Below, piece after piece: positions 26,004-34,764 of a DNA stretch of 64,000 nucleotides; positions within the stretch are counted from its first letter, which is position 1, and every line of letters starts with the position of its first letter. A program made the translations under genes and the position numbers. The notes beneath the pieces were generated by a model. It saw only the letters and a list, made by a program, of their open reading frames with translations, was not told where the DNA came from and ran no database searches. This DNA comes from Anaerolineales bacterium (GTDB taxonomy: Bacteria; Chloroflexota; Anaerolineae; Anaerolineales; Villigracilaceae). The stretch lies in assembly GCA_030583905.1 (NCBI GenBank), contig CP129481.1, positions 124,001 to 188,000 of the forward strand, given 5' to 3'.

Positions 26004-26534
26004 ATGGACATCCTTCCCGTTCTAAAAATTGGCACATGGATCGCCCTGCATGCCCCGGACGCGGCCTCCGCCGAGAGCATGACCCTGATCGCCGAACTGG
26101 GCTTGCGCGGAGCGGTCACCATTCTGGACGGCGGCAATCGTTACCGACCGTACCGGGTGGCAACCTTGCTGCGCAGGAGAACCGTGGACATCTCCGCTGC
26201 CGCCAACCGCCTGATCAGCCGGCGCGCCTTCACCTGCTACGAGATGAACACCTTGCTTGCATCCACGCCATCCCGGCAGGGCCCCTATGTGATCCTCGAT
26301 CTGCTCAATACCTTCTATGACGATCATGTGCAGTTGCCCGAAGCCTGCCGTCTGCTGGACCTGTGCCTGGAACAGATCGGGCGGTTGGCGCTCTCCAGCC
26401 CGGTGGTGGTGACGCTGGCGTCCCCCCAGACGAAGGAGCGCGCCTTTCTGCTGGAGCGGGTCTGCCAAAAGGCGGATGAGATCTTCCTCAGGCAGGCACC
26501 GTCTTCCCCGCCCGTCCAACCGGCGCTTTTTTGA
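26004..26534 (+). CDS. RecA-fold protein lacking a P-loop (ImuA/Rad55-like paralogue)
   Basis: The 176-residue protein has the strand-helix rhythm of a RecA core: AVTILDGGNRYRPYRVATLL, where a P-loop would sit, and VILDLLNTFYDD near 96, which resembles Walker B. The glycine-lysine P-loop is absent, so ATP binding is doubtful. This is reminiscent of ImuA/SulA-type RecA relatives that support translesion polymerases. Start uncertain: ATG 26004 lies 15 bases after AGGGAGG, ATG 25978 is an alternative, and a TATTCT sequence seven bases upstream could indicate a leaderless start. Confidence 0.7.
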   Translation: MDILPVLKIGTWIALHAPDAASAESMTLIAELGLRGAVTILDGGNRYRPYRVATLLRRRTVDISAAANRLISRRAFTCYEMNTLLASTPSRQGPYVILDLLNTFYDDHVQLPEACRLLDLCLEQIGRLALSSPVVVTLASPQTKERAFLLERVCQKADEIFLRQAPSSPPVQPALF

Positions 26535-26540
26535 CCTGCT

Positions 26541-26807
26541 ATGGGACGCACCGTCATCACCATCACGCAGTTGTTGAACGAGACCGAAGCCGATCTGCGG
26601 GCATTTCGGCGCACCCTGCGCCGCAGCGATCAGTATGTCTTCGACGGTCTCTTTGCCGCCGCGCGCCGGCATATCGCCGCCATCGGGCAGGCGGAGTCCC
26701 TGCTGCCGTTCGAGAGCGCCCTGCTGGTGATGCTGCTGGAACAGGCAAAGGAGATTGCCGTTCTCAGGCAGGAACTGGATGAACTGAAGAAGAAGTACTT
26801 GTATTAA
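26541..26807 (+). CDS. Small coiled-coil protein of the polymerase operon
   Basis: The 88-residue protein starts MGRTVITITQLLNETEADL six bases after the previous stop. It is mostly helical, with a C-terminal heptad region (LLEQAKEIAVLRQELDELKK). No family is recognised. Its fixed place between the RecA-like and polymerase genes suggests a structural partner of one of them. Confidence 0.7.
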   Translation: MGRTVITITQLLNETEADLRAFRRTLRRSDQYVFDGLFAAARRHIAAIGQAESLLPFESALLVMLLEQAKEIAVLRQELDELKKKYLY

Positions 26808-26828
26808 CTGGCGGAGCCGTGTTGAAAC

Positions 26829-28994
26829 ATGGATGAGGTGACCGGCTGGTTGCTGGATGTATATGCGGAGGCGGACGGGGTTTCGCTATGGCTGTTGACC
26901 GACGATGACAGGCGCTTGCATTTGCGCATGGATTTCGACATTGCCTTTTACGCGGCAGGCGATTTCGGCCTGCTGCGGCAGGCGTGGATATTTCTGAAGG
27001 ATAAGTGTGTACAGCTGGAACGCGCCGTCCGCCGCGATCTCTTTCTCGGCGAACGCGATGTGCTGGCAGTCACCACATCCAATCCCGCGGGCATGCAAAA
27101 ACTGTTTGGGGAACTGCAGCGGGGTTTCCCCGCCCTGGATTACTACGATGCAGATCTTCCCATCACCCTGCGCTTCATGGCGCAAACGAACACGCATCTG
27201 CTGGGACGCTGCCGCGTCAAACTGGATGGGCAGTGGATTCGGTCCATCGAGCCTTTGTCCTCGCCCTGGGAGATTGACCCGGCGCCCATGCCCTTGCGCA
27301 TTCTGACCCTCACGCCGGACTGTAATCCCGCCGTCCGCAAACCCAAACAACTGCATGTGAAATACGGGGACAGGGAGTACAGTCTGTCCGTTGATGCGCC
27401 CCGACCATTCCTGATCGGATTGAAAGCCGATCTGCAACGCATCGACCCCGACCTGATCCTGACCAACTACGGCGATACCTGGTTGTTCCCGCAACTGGCA
27501 GCCTGGTGCAAGCAGACGGGCATTGGGTTGAATCCGAACCGGGATGAGAACAGACAGGTGTTGACTCGCAAAGCCAATAGTTACTTTGCCTATGGACAGG
27601 TGACCTATCGCGGCGCGCAGGCATATTTGTTCGGGCGCTGGCACATCGACCGTAGGAACGCCATGTCGTTCGGGGAATACGGATTAGAAGGCGCGATGGA
27701 GCAGGCACGTGTCACCGGCATCGGCGTGCAGGAGATGGCGCGAAAATCGCCCGGCGCAGGCATCACTGCCATGCAGATGCTCACCGCCCTGCACAACAGG
27801 ATCATGGTTCCCGTACAAAAGCAACAGGTTGAAGGAAGGAAGACTCTGGCGGAATTGATCCGCACCGATCACGGCGGCTTGATCTATCAGCCCCTGATCG
27901 GACTGCATGGGAATGTGGCGCAGATCGATTTCTCCTCCATGTACCCTGCGATCATGGTCAAACACAACATCTCCCCGGAGACAGTGGGTCGAGTGGCTGA
28001 AGGCGTGTCGGGGCCCATGGGGCAGGATCAAGTGCCGCAGGGGTTGGTGCCCAAGACCCTGCGCCCGTTGCTGGAAAAACGATTGATGCTCAAGAACATC
28101 CTGTCCGACCTCGATCCGCGCGATTGCCGCGTCGAAATCCTCAAGGCGCGCGCGGCGGCGCTCAAGTGGTTGTTGGTGGTGTGCTTCGGGTATCTGGGGT
28201 ACAAGAACGCCCGCTTTGGAAAGATCGAGTCTCATGAAGCCGTGACCGCCATGAGCCGCGAGTTGATGCTGCAAGCCAAGGAAGTGGCAGAAGATATGGG
28301 GTTCACGATTTTACATATGTACGTGGATTGTTTATTTATCCAGCAGGATGGATTTGCCAGACCATCCGACTTTGCGCCGCTGATGAACGCCATTGAAGAG
28401 AAAACCGGCATCCCGATTGCATTGGAAGGGGTCTTCAAATGGGTGGCGTTTCTGGCGTCCAAACGGGACGCGCGCGTGCCCGTGCCCAACCAATACTTTG
28501 GCGCCTTTCAAGATGGTACGCTCAAGTATCGCGGGGTCGAGTTGCGCCGCAGGGATACGACCACATGGGTGAGGAAGGTTCAACTGGCGGCGCTGAAAAT
28601 TTTGTCGCGCGCGAACACTCCGCATGAATTTTCCGACCGCGTTCCAGAGGTCATGATTTTGGTGGAACGCGCGAAGAGGGAACTCGGGACCGGGCGCGTT
28701 CCATTGGAGGAGCTGGTCGTCCGGCAGAGGTTGAGCCGCGCCTTGGACGGATACAGATCCCCATCGCCCGCCGCGCGTGCAGCGCTGCAACTACAGGCGC
28801 AGGGCAGGCAGATCGCTCCAGGGCAGTCGGTGGAATTCCTTTTCATTCGAAACGGGGTACATGCCTGGGAAATGGATGAACAGCCGCATCCGAAGCATCT
28901 GGATACAAAGCGATATTGCGAACTATTGGACCGGGCGATGCGGACGGTGCTCGATCCATGCAGGCAGTTAGTCATTCCAGAGAGATTGTTGTAA
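26829..28994 (+). CDS. B-family DNA polymerase with degenerate active site (PolB2-like)
   Basis: The 721-residue protein has motif A DFSSMYPAIMVKHNISPE near 365, with the catalytic Asp intact. Motif B is LKWLLVVCFGYLGYKNARFG near 445, where the usual Asn before Y/FG is replaced. Motif C is MYVDCLFI near 497, where the family has YxDTDS, so the second Asp is lost. The exonuclease region is degenerate: the DIE motif reads TLTPDC and the second motif NYGDTWLFPQL. Altered catalytic residues with conserved architecture fit the PolB2 group, known in Archaea as damage-inducible and in scattered bacteria. The gene ends an SOS-box operon. Translesion synthesis or a structural role is inferred. Confidence 0.85.
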   Translation: MDEVTGWLLDVYAEADGVSLWLLTDDDRRLHLRMDFDIAFYAAGDFGLLRQAWIFLKDKCVQLERAVRRDLFLGERDVLAVTTSNPAGMQKLFGELQRGFPALDYYDADLPITLRFMAQTNTHLLGRCRVKLDGQWIRSIEPLSSPWEIDPAPMPLRILTLTPDCNPAVRKPKQLHVKYGDREYSLSVDAPRPFLIGLKADLQRIDPDLILTNYGDTWLFPQLAAWCKQTGIGLNPNRDENRQVLTRKANSYFAYGQVTYRGAQAYLFGRWHIDRRNAMSFGEYGLEGAMEQARVTGIGVQEMARKSPGAGITAMQMLTALHNRIMVPVQKQQVEGRKTLAELIRTDHGGLIYQPLIGLHGNVAQIDFSSMYPAIMVKHNISPETVGRVAEGVSGPMGQDQVPQGLVPKTLRPLLEKRLMLKNILSDLDPRDCRVEILKARAAALKWLLVVCFGYLGYKNARFGKIESHEAVTAMSRELMLQAKEVAEDMGFTILHMYVDCLFIQQDGFARPSDFAPLMNAIEEKTGIPIALEGVFKWVAFLASKRDARVPVPNQYFGAFQDGTLKYRGVELRRRDTTTWVRKVQLAALKILSRANTPHEFSDRVPEVMILVERAKRELGTGRVPLEELVVRQRLSRALDGYRSPSPAARAALQLQAQGRQIAPGQSVEFLFIRNGVHAWEMDEQPHPKHLDTKRYCELLDRAMRTVLDPCRQLVIPERLL

Positions 28995-29125
28995 ATTAGT
29001 AAGAAACACTGCGGCATGATGCATATGGAACCTGTGCTCGAAATCTTGTTGTGTAGCGGTGAGGGTGTGCTGGACATCCAAAACGTCTGATGTAATTCTA
29101 TATGCCGTCATGATCGTTATCGTCT

Positions 29126-29503
29126 TTATGGCGACAGTTTCCGGCGCGCCTGCATATACAGCATCATCAGGATGATGATCCAAACCGCCATTCGTACGGT
29201 CATCGCAACAATACTATCAATCGCCACCACATCCCGGTAGGATATCTGCAAGATGAGCATGATCAACGCGTGCAGTCCGAAAGTGGCAATGGCGACAGGC
29301 CTGGCAAGCCTGTGCCTACTCCAAATGAGAATGGCGGTGACGAAAACGGTCAGGATGCCGACCGTGTAGTTATAGACAGGCAGCCAGTTGATCACATAGT
29401 AGTCAGGAAGTTTACCGAGCAAAACCTGTCCACCTGCGAAAACCGCCATTGCGCCGATGATGAACGCGAGAATGGCTGCGATCTTGTTGAGATTTATTTT
29501 CAT
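29126..29503 (-). CDS. Four-helix membrane protein
   Basis: The 125-residue protein begins MKINLNKIAAILAFIIGAMA and has four predicted membrane helices, spaced evenly, with short loops. No cofactor ligands stand out. The start codon overlaps the stop of the 57-residue gene upstream (ATGA). It sits at the end of the respiratory gene run and is probably cotranscribed with it. Function unknown. Confidence 0.7.
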   Translation of the reverse strand: MKINLNKIAAILAFIIGAMAVFAGGQVLLGKLPDYYVINWLPVYNYTVGILTVFVTAILIWSRHRLARPVAIATFGLHALIMLILQISYRDVVAIDSIVAMTVRMAVWIIILMMLYMQARRKLSP

Positions 29504-29673
29504 GTTCCTGCCTCTTTCTGCTCCTGCTTCTTGCCGATGGCACGTTCAAGGATGTTGAGAAACTCGTTCAAGGGGACGCGATGTATTCGCGCCGCCCATT
29601 CGACCGTGACCGCCTTTGCCGCCAGCATGTGCAGGGAATATCGCCCCATCCGCTTGATTCCAAAAACTTCCAT
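29500..29673 (-). CDS. 57-residue helical protein, unknown function
   Basis: The complement gives MEVFGIKRMGRYSLHMLAAK and a tail rich in Lys/Glu/Gln. The ribosome site AAAGGG precedes the ATG at 29673, and the stop overlaps the next start (ATGA). The segment WAARIHRVPLNEFLNILERAIG looks like a helix-turn-helix or a short dimerisation helix. Coupling to a membrane protein gene supports it being real. Confidence 0.6.
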   Translation of the reverse strand: MEVFGIKRMGRYSLHMLAAKAVTVEWAARIHRVPLNEFLNILERAIGKKQEQKEAGT

Positions 29674-29687
29674 TTGTTTACCCTTTT

Positions 29688-29723
29688 ATAAGAGGGACAT
29701 GTTCTTGCACGTGTCCCTCTTAT
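29688..29723. terminator. 12-bp hairpin with T-run
   Basis: ATAAGAGGGACA (29688-29699) pairs with TGTCCCTCTTAT (29712-29723), and seven T residues follow on the plus strand. Genes on both sides run on the minus strand, where the T-run is absent, so for them it is a weaker terminator or a transcript-end stabiliser. Confidence 0.55.
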
Positions 29724-29731
29724 TTTTTTAT

Positions 29732-30910
29732 CTACGCCAGTTCGTGTTTACGCAGACCATCCCGCGTGATCTGGAGAAGTTCCTTGATCGGTTGTAGGAT
29801 GGATATCGCATAGAGCACGAACCCGATGCCGTATAACGCGCCTCGCATCGGGATGAGGAAGATGCTTGCCCAGATGAAAACACTGCCTGCACTGACAGCG
29901 GCAATGCTCAACCATGAACCGCCAAGTTGTGGGTTCTCTTCCTTGATGAAGTATTTTCGGGCAATGTAGGGGACGAGGGCAATGCCAAATTGCAGCACCC
30001 AGCCATAGATCAAAGCTTGCGGCGCGGTCGATTCGATGGGCGGTCCCTCGGTGTATCCAAGCAGGATCAATGGCGCGATCAGCACGGGCAGCAGAATCCA
30101 TACATAGGATGCAAGCAGATGCCAACCGCCGGCGTGATCCAAATGCCCGCTGGTTTTAAGTGCGCGTGCCATTAGCGTCACCAGCCAGACGGTTGCGGAA
30201 ATATGCAGGATCAACCCAGAGACGGTGGGGGGCAGACTGCCGCCCAGCCACGGACCGATTACCAAACCGAGCGCGCCCAGTGCCATCCCCCAGAAGATGA
30301 ATGAAACTTCTTTTGAGCTGCCAAGCGGACGACCCGTGACCATCGGGATAAAGTCCACCAGTAAGCCCGCGAAGACGAGCGACATGAAGCCCCACGAGTT
30401 GGCATGGATGTGAACTTCAAGCGGCACTTGAATATAAAGCGCTTCGCTCCAGTTCAGCCACAAACCCGTGCCGACAATGATGCCGACCAGCAGATAGAAG
30501 ATGCCCGTGATGTAAAACTTGAGGCTGGCAGGCGCATCCCCGCCGCGTACAGTCCAAAGTTGAAAGAACAGCAAAATTGCTGCGATGAAGACCAGTGTGC
30601 CGCCCGTAAAGATTAACGGATGGTTGACGCTGGCAAAGCCTGCAATCAGCGCAACAAAACCGCCATTGAGCGTCAGCCAAATATCCCAGCGCATGGCAGG
30701 GCGCGGCTTCTTGGAAAGCGAAGCGATCAGCAAGGGCAGTAACCCAAACACAACCTGTGAGATGAGTCCCAGTGTGATGAAATGCACGCGCACCCAACGC
30801 AAGGCGGGGAATGGACCGATCAAGTTCAGGCTGACGAGCGAGGCATCCGCTGCCATAAACAGCGCGATGAATGTGAAAAGCAGGGTGGTGATCAAATATG
30901 GAACTGGCAT
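29732..30910 (-). CDS. Haem-copper oxidase subunit I-like membrane protein
   Basis: The 392-residue protein has about twelve membrane helices. Histidines lie in helices at VRVHFITLGLISQVVFG near 42 and EVHIHANSWGFMSLVFAG near 165, positions reminiscent of subunit I of cbb3/NO-reductase-type haem-copper proteins, and of NnrS. Not all six canonical histidines are apparent, so it may carry haem without the copper centre. Beside cytochrome c, cytochrome b561 and NirS it is probably part of nitrogen-oxide respiration or NO response. Two shorter tandem relatives lie at 40681-41493. Confidence 0.65.
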   Translation of the reverse strand: MPVPYLITTLLFTFIALFMAADASLVSLNLIGPFPALRWVRVHFITLGLISQVVFGLLPLLIASLSKKPRPAMRWDIWLTLNGGFVALIAGFASVNHPLIFTGGTLVFIAAILLFFQLWTVRGGDAPASLKFYITGIFYLLVGIIVGTGLWLNWSEALYIQVPLEVHIHANSWGFMSLVFAGLLVDFIPMVTGRPLGSSKEVSFIFWGMALGALGLVIGPWLGGSLPPTVSGLILHISATVWLVTLMARALKTSGHLDHAGGWHLLASYVWILLPVLIAPLILLGYTEGPPIESTAPQALIYGWVLQFGIALVPYIARKYFIKEENPQLGGSWLSIAAVSAGSVFIWASIFLIPMRGALYGIGFVLYAISILQPIKELLQITRDGLRKHELA

Positions 30911-30955
30911 TGAGTTTCTCCTTTGGATTTCATTTGAACCTGTTGATTTGCCTGT

Positions 30956-31714
30956 TTAGGGCATTAAACCGGAGTTGCCGAGGCGGTTATGAATATCTGT
31001 AAATGCATCTGCCTGAGTTTGCGTAATGACATTTTCCTCAACCAAGGCTGCCAGGATCATCGCTTCACGCTCTGTTGCATTTCCGCCGCTTTGCATGACC
31101 TCCGGATGAGCAAGTCGATACTGCTCCACCGCATCATGGACAGTTGTGAATATTTCCGCCTCTTCTTCAGTGATCACATCCTGTTTTACAGCCTTCACCA
31201 GAATCTCAGCTTGTTGGGCAGCCTGGACATCGGGATCATATGCTGCGCCGCCCACGCCGCTGACGGGTTGAACTGTTCCATCGCCAAGTGCGCGCATGTA
31301 ATTGACCAGATTCCAACGGGATTGTTCGTCAAGAACCGTCCAGCCAGGCATGGATGTGCCAAAAGGTACCCCTCCTTCGCTGATACGCCAGAACAAATAA
31401 TCATCCGCCATCATCTGACTGGAATGCGCTAAGGGCGAAGGGGCGGGGTCAAGTGTGGAGCCGGCAGGACCATCCCCCATGCCGCCATCTCCATGACAAC
31501 TGGCGCAATTCACAGTGTAGAGTTCACCTCCCCGTTCAAGCGACTCCTTATCGGCAGGAAAGGGATTGGTCAGCCCTGCATACTCCGCAGGGATCTCGGC
31601 GTGATGCCGTTCCATCATGCCATGTCCACCCATTCCAGGACCCATCCCGCCGTCTTGAAAAGCACAGCCAGCGAGAAGCAACATTGGGATTACAAGCAGG
31701 ATAACTTTTTTCAT
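30956..31714 (-). CDS. Lipoprotein c-type cytochrome
   Basis: The 252-residue protein starts MKKVILLVIPMLLLAGCAFQ, a lipobox with the lipid-modified cysteine at 17. The Gly/Met/His-rich segment that follows could bind metal. One haem-c motif CASCH lies near 72, with a methionine ligand candidate in GTSMPGW. The C-terminal region (about 150-252) has two similar EE-x-E helix units. Anchored outside the membrane, it could pass electrons from cytochrome b561 to NirS. Confidence 0.88.
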   Translation of the reverse strand: MKKVILLVIPMLLLAGCAFQDGGMGPGMGGHGMMERHHAEIPAEYAGLTNPFPADKESLERGGELYTVNCASCHGDGGMGDGPAGSTLDPAPSPLAHSSQMMADDYLFWRISEGGVPFGTSMPGWTVLDEQSRWNLVNYMRALGDGTVQPVSGVGGAAYDPDVQAAQQAEILVKAVKQDVITEEEAEIFTTVHDAVEQYRLAHPEVMQSGGNATEREAMILAALVEENVITQTQADAFTDIHNRLGNSGLMP

Positions 31715-31720
31715 CTCCGG

Positions 31721-32248
31721 CTACTTTCCATACCACATGCGGGCGAGGAGGTTATCCTTGAGCATAAACTGATGATAGAAGGCCGCACCGACATGCAATA
31801 GTACGGTCAATACCAATGCGGGGGCAATCAAGCCGTGCAGCATCCGCGCTGTGAAGTCGAAGAAGTCCGCGGGAAGGATGCCCGATCCTCCAAATACAAT
31901 TGGGGCAAGCCCAGCCTGAATGGAAAGCGACATGCCACTGACCGCCATCAAGAAAACCAACAGATATAAGGCATGGTGAACCGCCTTGCCAACCCAATCG
32001 AAGATGGCATTGCCGGCTGTAACATGTTCCGGTTTGGGCAGTCGTTGGCGCATGACAAACCGATAGACAATGACCAGCAATATGGTGCTTCCCACTGCCA
32101 TGTGCAATGCCAACGGGTTGAGTTTGGCATCATCGTTCGGCAGCCCGCTCATGGATTTGCCCATCACAAAGGCAACTACCACCAGAAGCACAACCAGCCA
32201 ATGCAATGTAACTTGAACAGGATGATAACGTTTTGGCTTGTTCATCAT
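31721..32248 (-). CDS. Cytochrome b561-type membrane protein
   Basis: The 175-residue protein has four membrane helices and haem-ligand histidines in TLHWLVVLL, LALHMAVGS, AVHHALYLL and VLLHVGAAFYHQF. It is a di-haem b561 that would take electrons from quinol. It lies six bases before the lipoprotein cytochrome c gene and overlaps the cupin stop by four bases, so these genes form a tight operon. A quinol to cytochrome c route toward NirS is the simplest reading. Confidence 0.88.
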   Translation of the reverse strand: MMNKPKRYHPVQVTLHWLVVLLVVVAFVMGKSMSGLPNDDAKLNPLALHMAVGSTILLVIVYRFVMRQRLPKPEHVTAGNAIFDWVGKAVHHALYLLVFLMAVSGMSLSIQAGLAPIVFGGSGILPADFFDFTARMLHGLIAPALVLTVLLHVGAAFYHQFMLKDNLLARMWYGK

Positions 32249-32556
32249 TGCTCTCCCTTTGCGCCAAGGAAAACTACGCGTGTTTTGGCATTCATGCCGC
32301 GTTTCGCGCCGCTCGGCACAACCACCGTCACGCCTGGTGTAATGGCAAAGGTTTCATCGTCGACTGTCATCAACCCTTCGCCTTCGAGAAAATGATACAT
32401 CGCCGCCTCTCCAGGGTGGATGGGAATTTGCCCGCCCGCCTCCAGCCCGACGACTAACGCCTTGAACTGCGGCGTGTCGATCAGAAACTGTGGTTTCGGT
32501 CCATCCGCTGCAAAGAACGCCTTTGATTTTGTGTCTAAGAAATAGATGTCGGACAT
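32245..32556 (-). CDS. Small cupin-domain protein
   Basis: The 103-residue protein has a single cupin barrel: GQIPIHPGEAAMYHFLEGEG for the first motif and FAITPGVTVVVPSG for the second. Only one histidine of the usual metal site per motif is obvious. Such small cupins in denitrification clusters may sense or scavenge a ligand; the specific role is unknown. It is first in the cupin-cytochrome operon. Confidence 0.8.
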   Translation of the reverse strand: MSDIYFLDTKSKAFFAADGPKPQFLIDTPQFKALVVGLEAGGQIPIHPGEAAMYHFLEGEGLMTVDDETFAITPGVTVVVPSGAKRGMNAKTRVVFLGAKGEQ

Positions 32557-32603
32557 ATCATCTCCTTTGATATGCCTGACTTTAATGGGAGTCTCCGCTT
32601 CAC

Positions 32604-32622
32604 ACCCCGACTTTTGTCGGGT
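32604..32622 (+). other. Small hairpin with T-run upstream of the cupin gene
   Basis: CCCGAC-TTTT-GTCGGG followed by five T residues on the plus strand. No plus-strand gene ends here, so its purpose is unclear; it may shield the cupin promoter from antisense transcription. Confidence 0.35.
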
Positions 32623-32666
32623 TTTTCAGCCCAAACTTACCTCTGGCTGAACCATGCCCTATAAAA

Positions 32667-32700
32667 CAAACATGACCTGCCAAATGACAGGTCATGTTTG
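32667..32700 (-). terminator. Rho-independent terminator of nirS
   Basis: CAAACATGACCTG (32667-32679) pairs with CAGGTCATGTTTG (32688-32700) over 13 bp, and TTTTAT follows on the minus strand. It lies 15 bases past the nirS stop codon. Confidence 0.85.
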
Positions 32701-32715
32701 TGCATGTCTTAAATC

Positions 32716-34749
32716 TTAGTACACTTCGTGAACAGTATTGTAGACGTTGAACTTTCCGGTCGGAGTGATGAGGTCTTTTATGCGAGTGATTTCCTCAAGT
32801 GTTTCATCGTTGTAGACCACGATCTCACCGGTTTTGCCGGGTTGGTCGGCGCTGCCCCAAATGCTCACCCAGACCTCGGTGCCATCCTGGTTGTATTCAA
32901 AATGGACGGCGCGTCCATAGTCCGCGGCCTCCCAGCATTTGTAGGTTTTGGTTGGATCTTCCTTGGCAATCACGCAGATCGTGCGCTGGAGAACTTCATC
33001 GGAATTGAGAACGAGATCCGCCCAGATCCAATTACTGTTCGGGTGTGTTTTGATGAAGAGACTGCCCGCGCCGGGGAGTTCGAGATTGCGGACGACCTTC
33101 CATGCGCTGTCCGGATGTCCCTCGGGGTCCGTGCCAATGGCGATGAAGGAGGTCGAACCAAGGTGGGATGTGCCCCAAACAGGACCGAATTCAGGGTCGA
33201 TCCAGTTCGCGCCGCGACCGGGGTGGGGAATCTCGGGCGTATCCACCATTGCTTCAAGATCGCCTTCGAGTGCATCAACCACAACAATTTTGTTGGATTG
33301 ATTTGCCGCAACCATGAAATACCGTTTTGTGGATTCCCATCCGCCATCATGCAGGTAGAGCGCGGAACTGATCATTTTGACGGTGGGATTCATCGGGTCC
33401 TGATAATTGACCAGCCAGACTTGCCCGGTTTCCTTGACGTTAACGATCCACTCGGGTTTGTATTCAGAAGAAACGATGGCAGCCACACGTGGGTCGCCGA
33501 CATAAGTATTAGTGTCAGCAGTGTAGCCGCGCACACTGGTGATTTTCATCGGTTCCAGGGTCTGCCCGTCGAGGATTGTGAAATGAGAGGGCCAGTAACA
33601 GCCGACGATCGCGTATGTATCGGTAAAGTCGCCGAGTTCGCCGTTGTATTTGCTTACTTCCACCGAGCGGGCGTCGTAGCAGGTCTGTATCTCTGCAACT
33701 TTTTCGGGAATTTCCATCCATAAGTCAACAAGCGCCAGTTTGCCATCGCGTCCGATGACATAGACATAACGCCCGGTGGCGGACATGCGCGAGATGTGGA
33801 CGGCATAACCGGTATCAACTTTAGCAACGATTTCGTAGGTGCTGCCATCGATAATGGCGACCTGCCCCGCATCGCGCAGGGTGACGGAGAAATAATTTTC
33901 CCAATTGCGGGCTGTCTGCGGTTCGGTGGGGCGGTCTTCCGGTGCAACGAACACCTGCCATGTGGCTTTCATCTGTTCCATCGACATTTCTGGCGGCGTG
34001 GGTGGCTCATTCTGCAGGTATTTTGCCATGATCTCGGTTTGTTCCTGCGTAAAGAAACCCTGTTTGCCCCAATCAGGCATGCCTTTGAGGGTACCGTTGT
34101 AAATGATTGACGCTAAGGCGATTGTTCCTTTTGGCAGGGTCAGGTCGGGGGTCAGGGCAGGACCAGTGGCACCCTTGCGCATGGTTCCATGACAGCCAGC
34201 ACAGCGGTCAAAGAAGGTTTGTTTTGCCCAGGAAAAATCTTCTTCTGAGAGGTCGACATCAGCGTCGGAAGTGTCCACCACTACATTTGCATTTTCCATG
34301 ATGGTTTCACCGCCGGGCAGGGTGGCAAGGTAGCCGACGATTAGGCGAATCTCCGTATTGGTGAGTGTATCTTTGAGGGTTGCAGGCATGAGACCGGGTT
34401 GGCATATGCCGGTGGGACAGTTCTGTGATAGAAAAGCTTCAGGGTCAATGATGGATTCCAGCAGGAAATCCTCGACATTATCTGCCTGCCCCTTGTATAA
34501 ACCAACTGATAAATGTCCATCCGCAACAGTTCTGGCACTGGAAAGGTCAGGGCCGATGATGCCGACCGCACCGGGGATTCCAGGAATTGCATGACAGGCG
34601 CCGCATCCGCCCTTGGTGAAGGCATCTGTTACTGCTTGCGGTTCCAGCTCTACTGCTTCAAAGGATTCCAATTCCCGAGTCGGGGCACATGCCCAAATAA
34701 TCAAGGCAAGCCCCATAAAAACAAAAACATACATAAGTTTCGATTTCAT
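32716..34749 (-). CDS. nirS: Cytochrome cd1 nitrite reductase with extra N-terminal haem-c domain
   Basis: The 677-residue lipoprotein (lipobox IIWAC at 17-21) reduces nitrite to nitric oxide. It has two haem-c motifs, CGACH near 50 and CAGCH near 183, where classical NirS (about 560-600 residues) has one. The d1-haem propeller (about 270-677) shows YAVHISRMSATGRYVYVIGR for the proximal histidine and LHDGGW and PHPGRGANW for the two active-site histidines. The ribosome site AGGAGA is good. The additional cytochrome domain could accept electrons directly from the b561/cytochrome c pair. No nirF/nirE/nirD d1-synthesis genes are in the window. Two Crp/Fnr sites lie upstream. Confidence 0.94.
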   Translation of the reverse strand: MKSKLMYVFVFMGLALIIWACAPTRELESFEAVELEPQAVTDAFTKGGCGACHAIPGIPGAVGIIGPDLSSARTVADGHLSVGLYKGQADNVEDFLLESIIDPEAFLSQNCPTGICQPGLMPATLKDTLTNTEIRLIVGYLATLPGGETIMENANVVVDTSDADVDLSEEDFSWAKQTFFDRCAGCHGTMRKGATGPALTPDLTLPKGTIALASIIYNGTLKGMPDWGKQGFFTQEQTEIMAKYLQNEPPTPPEMSMEQMKATWQVFVAPEDRPTEPQTARNWENYFSVTLRDAGQVAIIDGSTYEIVAKVDTGYAVHISRMSATGRYVYVIGRDGKLALVDLWMEIPEKVAEIQTCYDARSVEVSKYNGELGDFTDTYAIVGCYWPSHFTILDGQTLEPMKITSVRGYTADTNTYVGDPRVAAIVSSEYKPEWIVNVKETGQVWLVNYQDPMNPTVKMISSALYLHDGGWESTKRYFMVAANQSNKIVVVDALEGDLEAMVDTPEIPHPGRGANWIDPEFGPVWGTSHLGSTSFIAIGTDPEGHPDSAWKVVRNLELPGAGSLFIKTHPNSNWIWADLVLNSDEVLQRTICVIAKEDPTKTYKCWEAADYGRAVHFEYNQDGTEVWVSIWGSADQPGKTGEIVVYNDETLEEITRIKDLITPTGKFNVYNTVHEVY

Positions 34750-34764
34750 CTAATTCTCCTGGAG

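Noticed and set aside
26004..28994. Archaeal-type or phage replication operon
   Set aside because: No primase, clamp, terminase or capsid genes accompany the polymerase, and the LexA-type box and degenerate motifs point to damage response instead.
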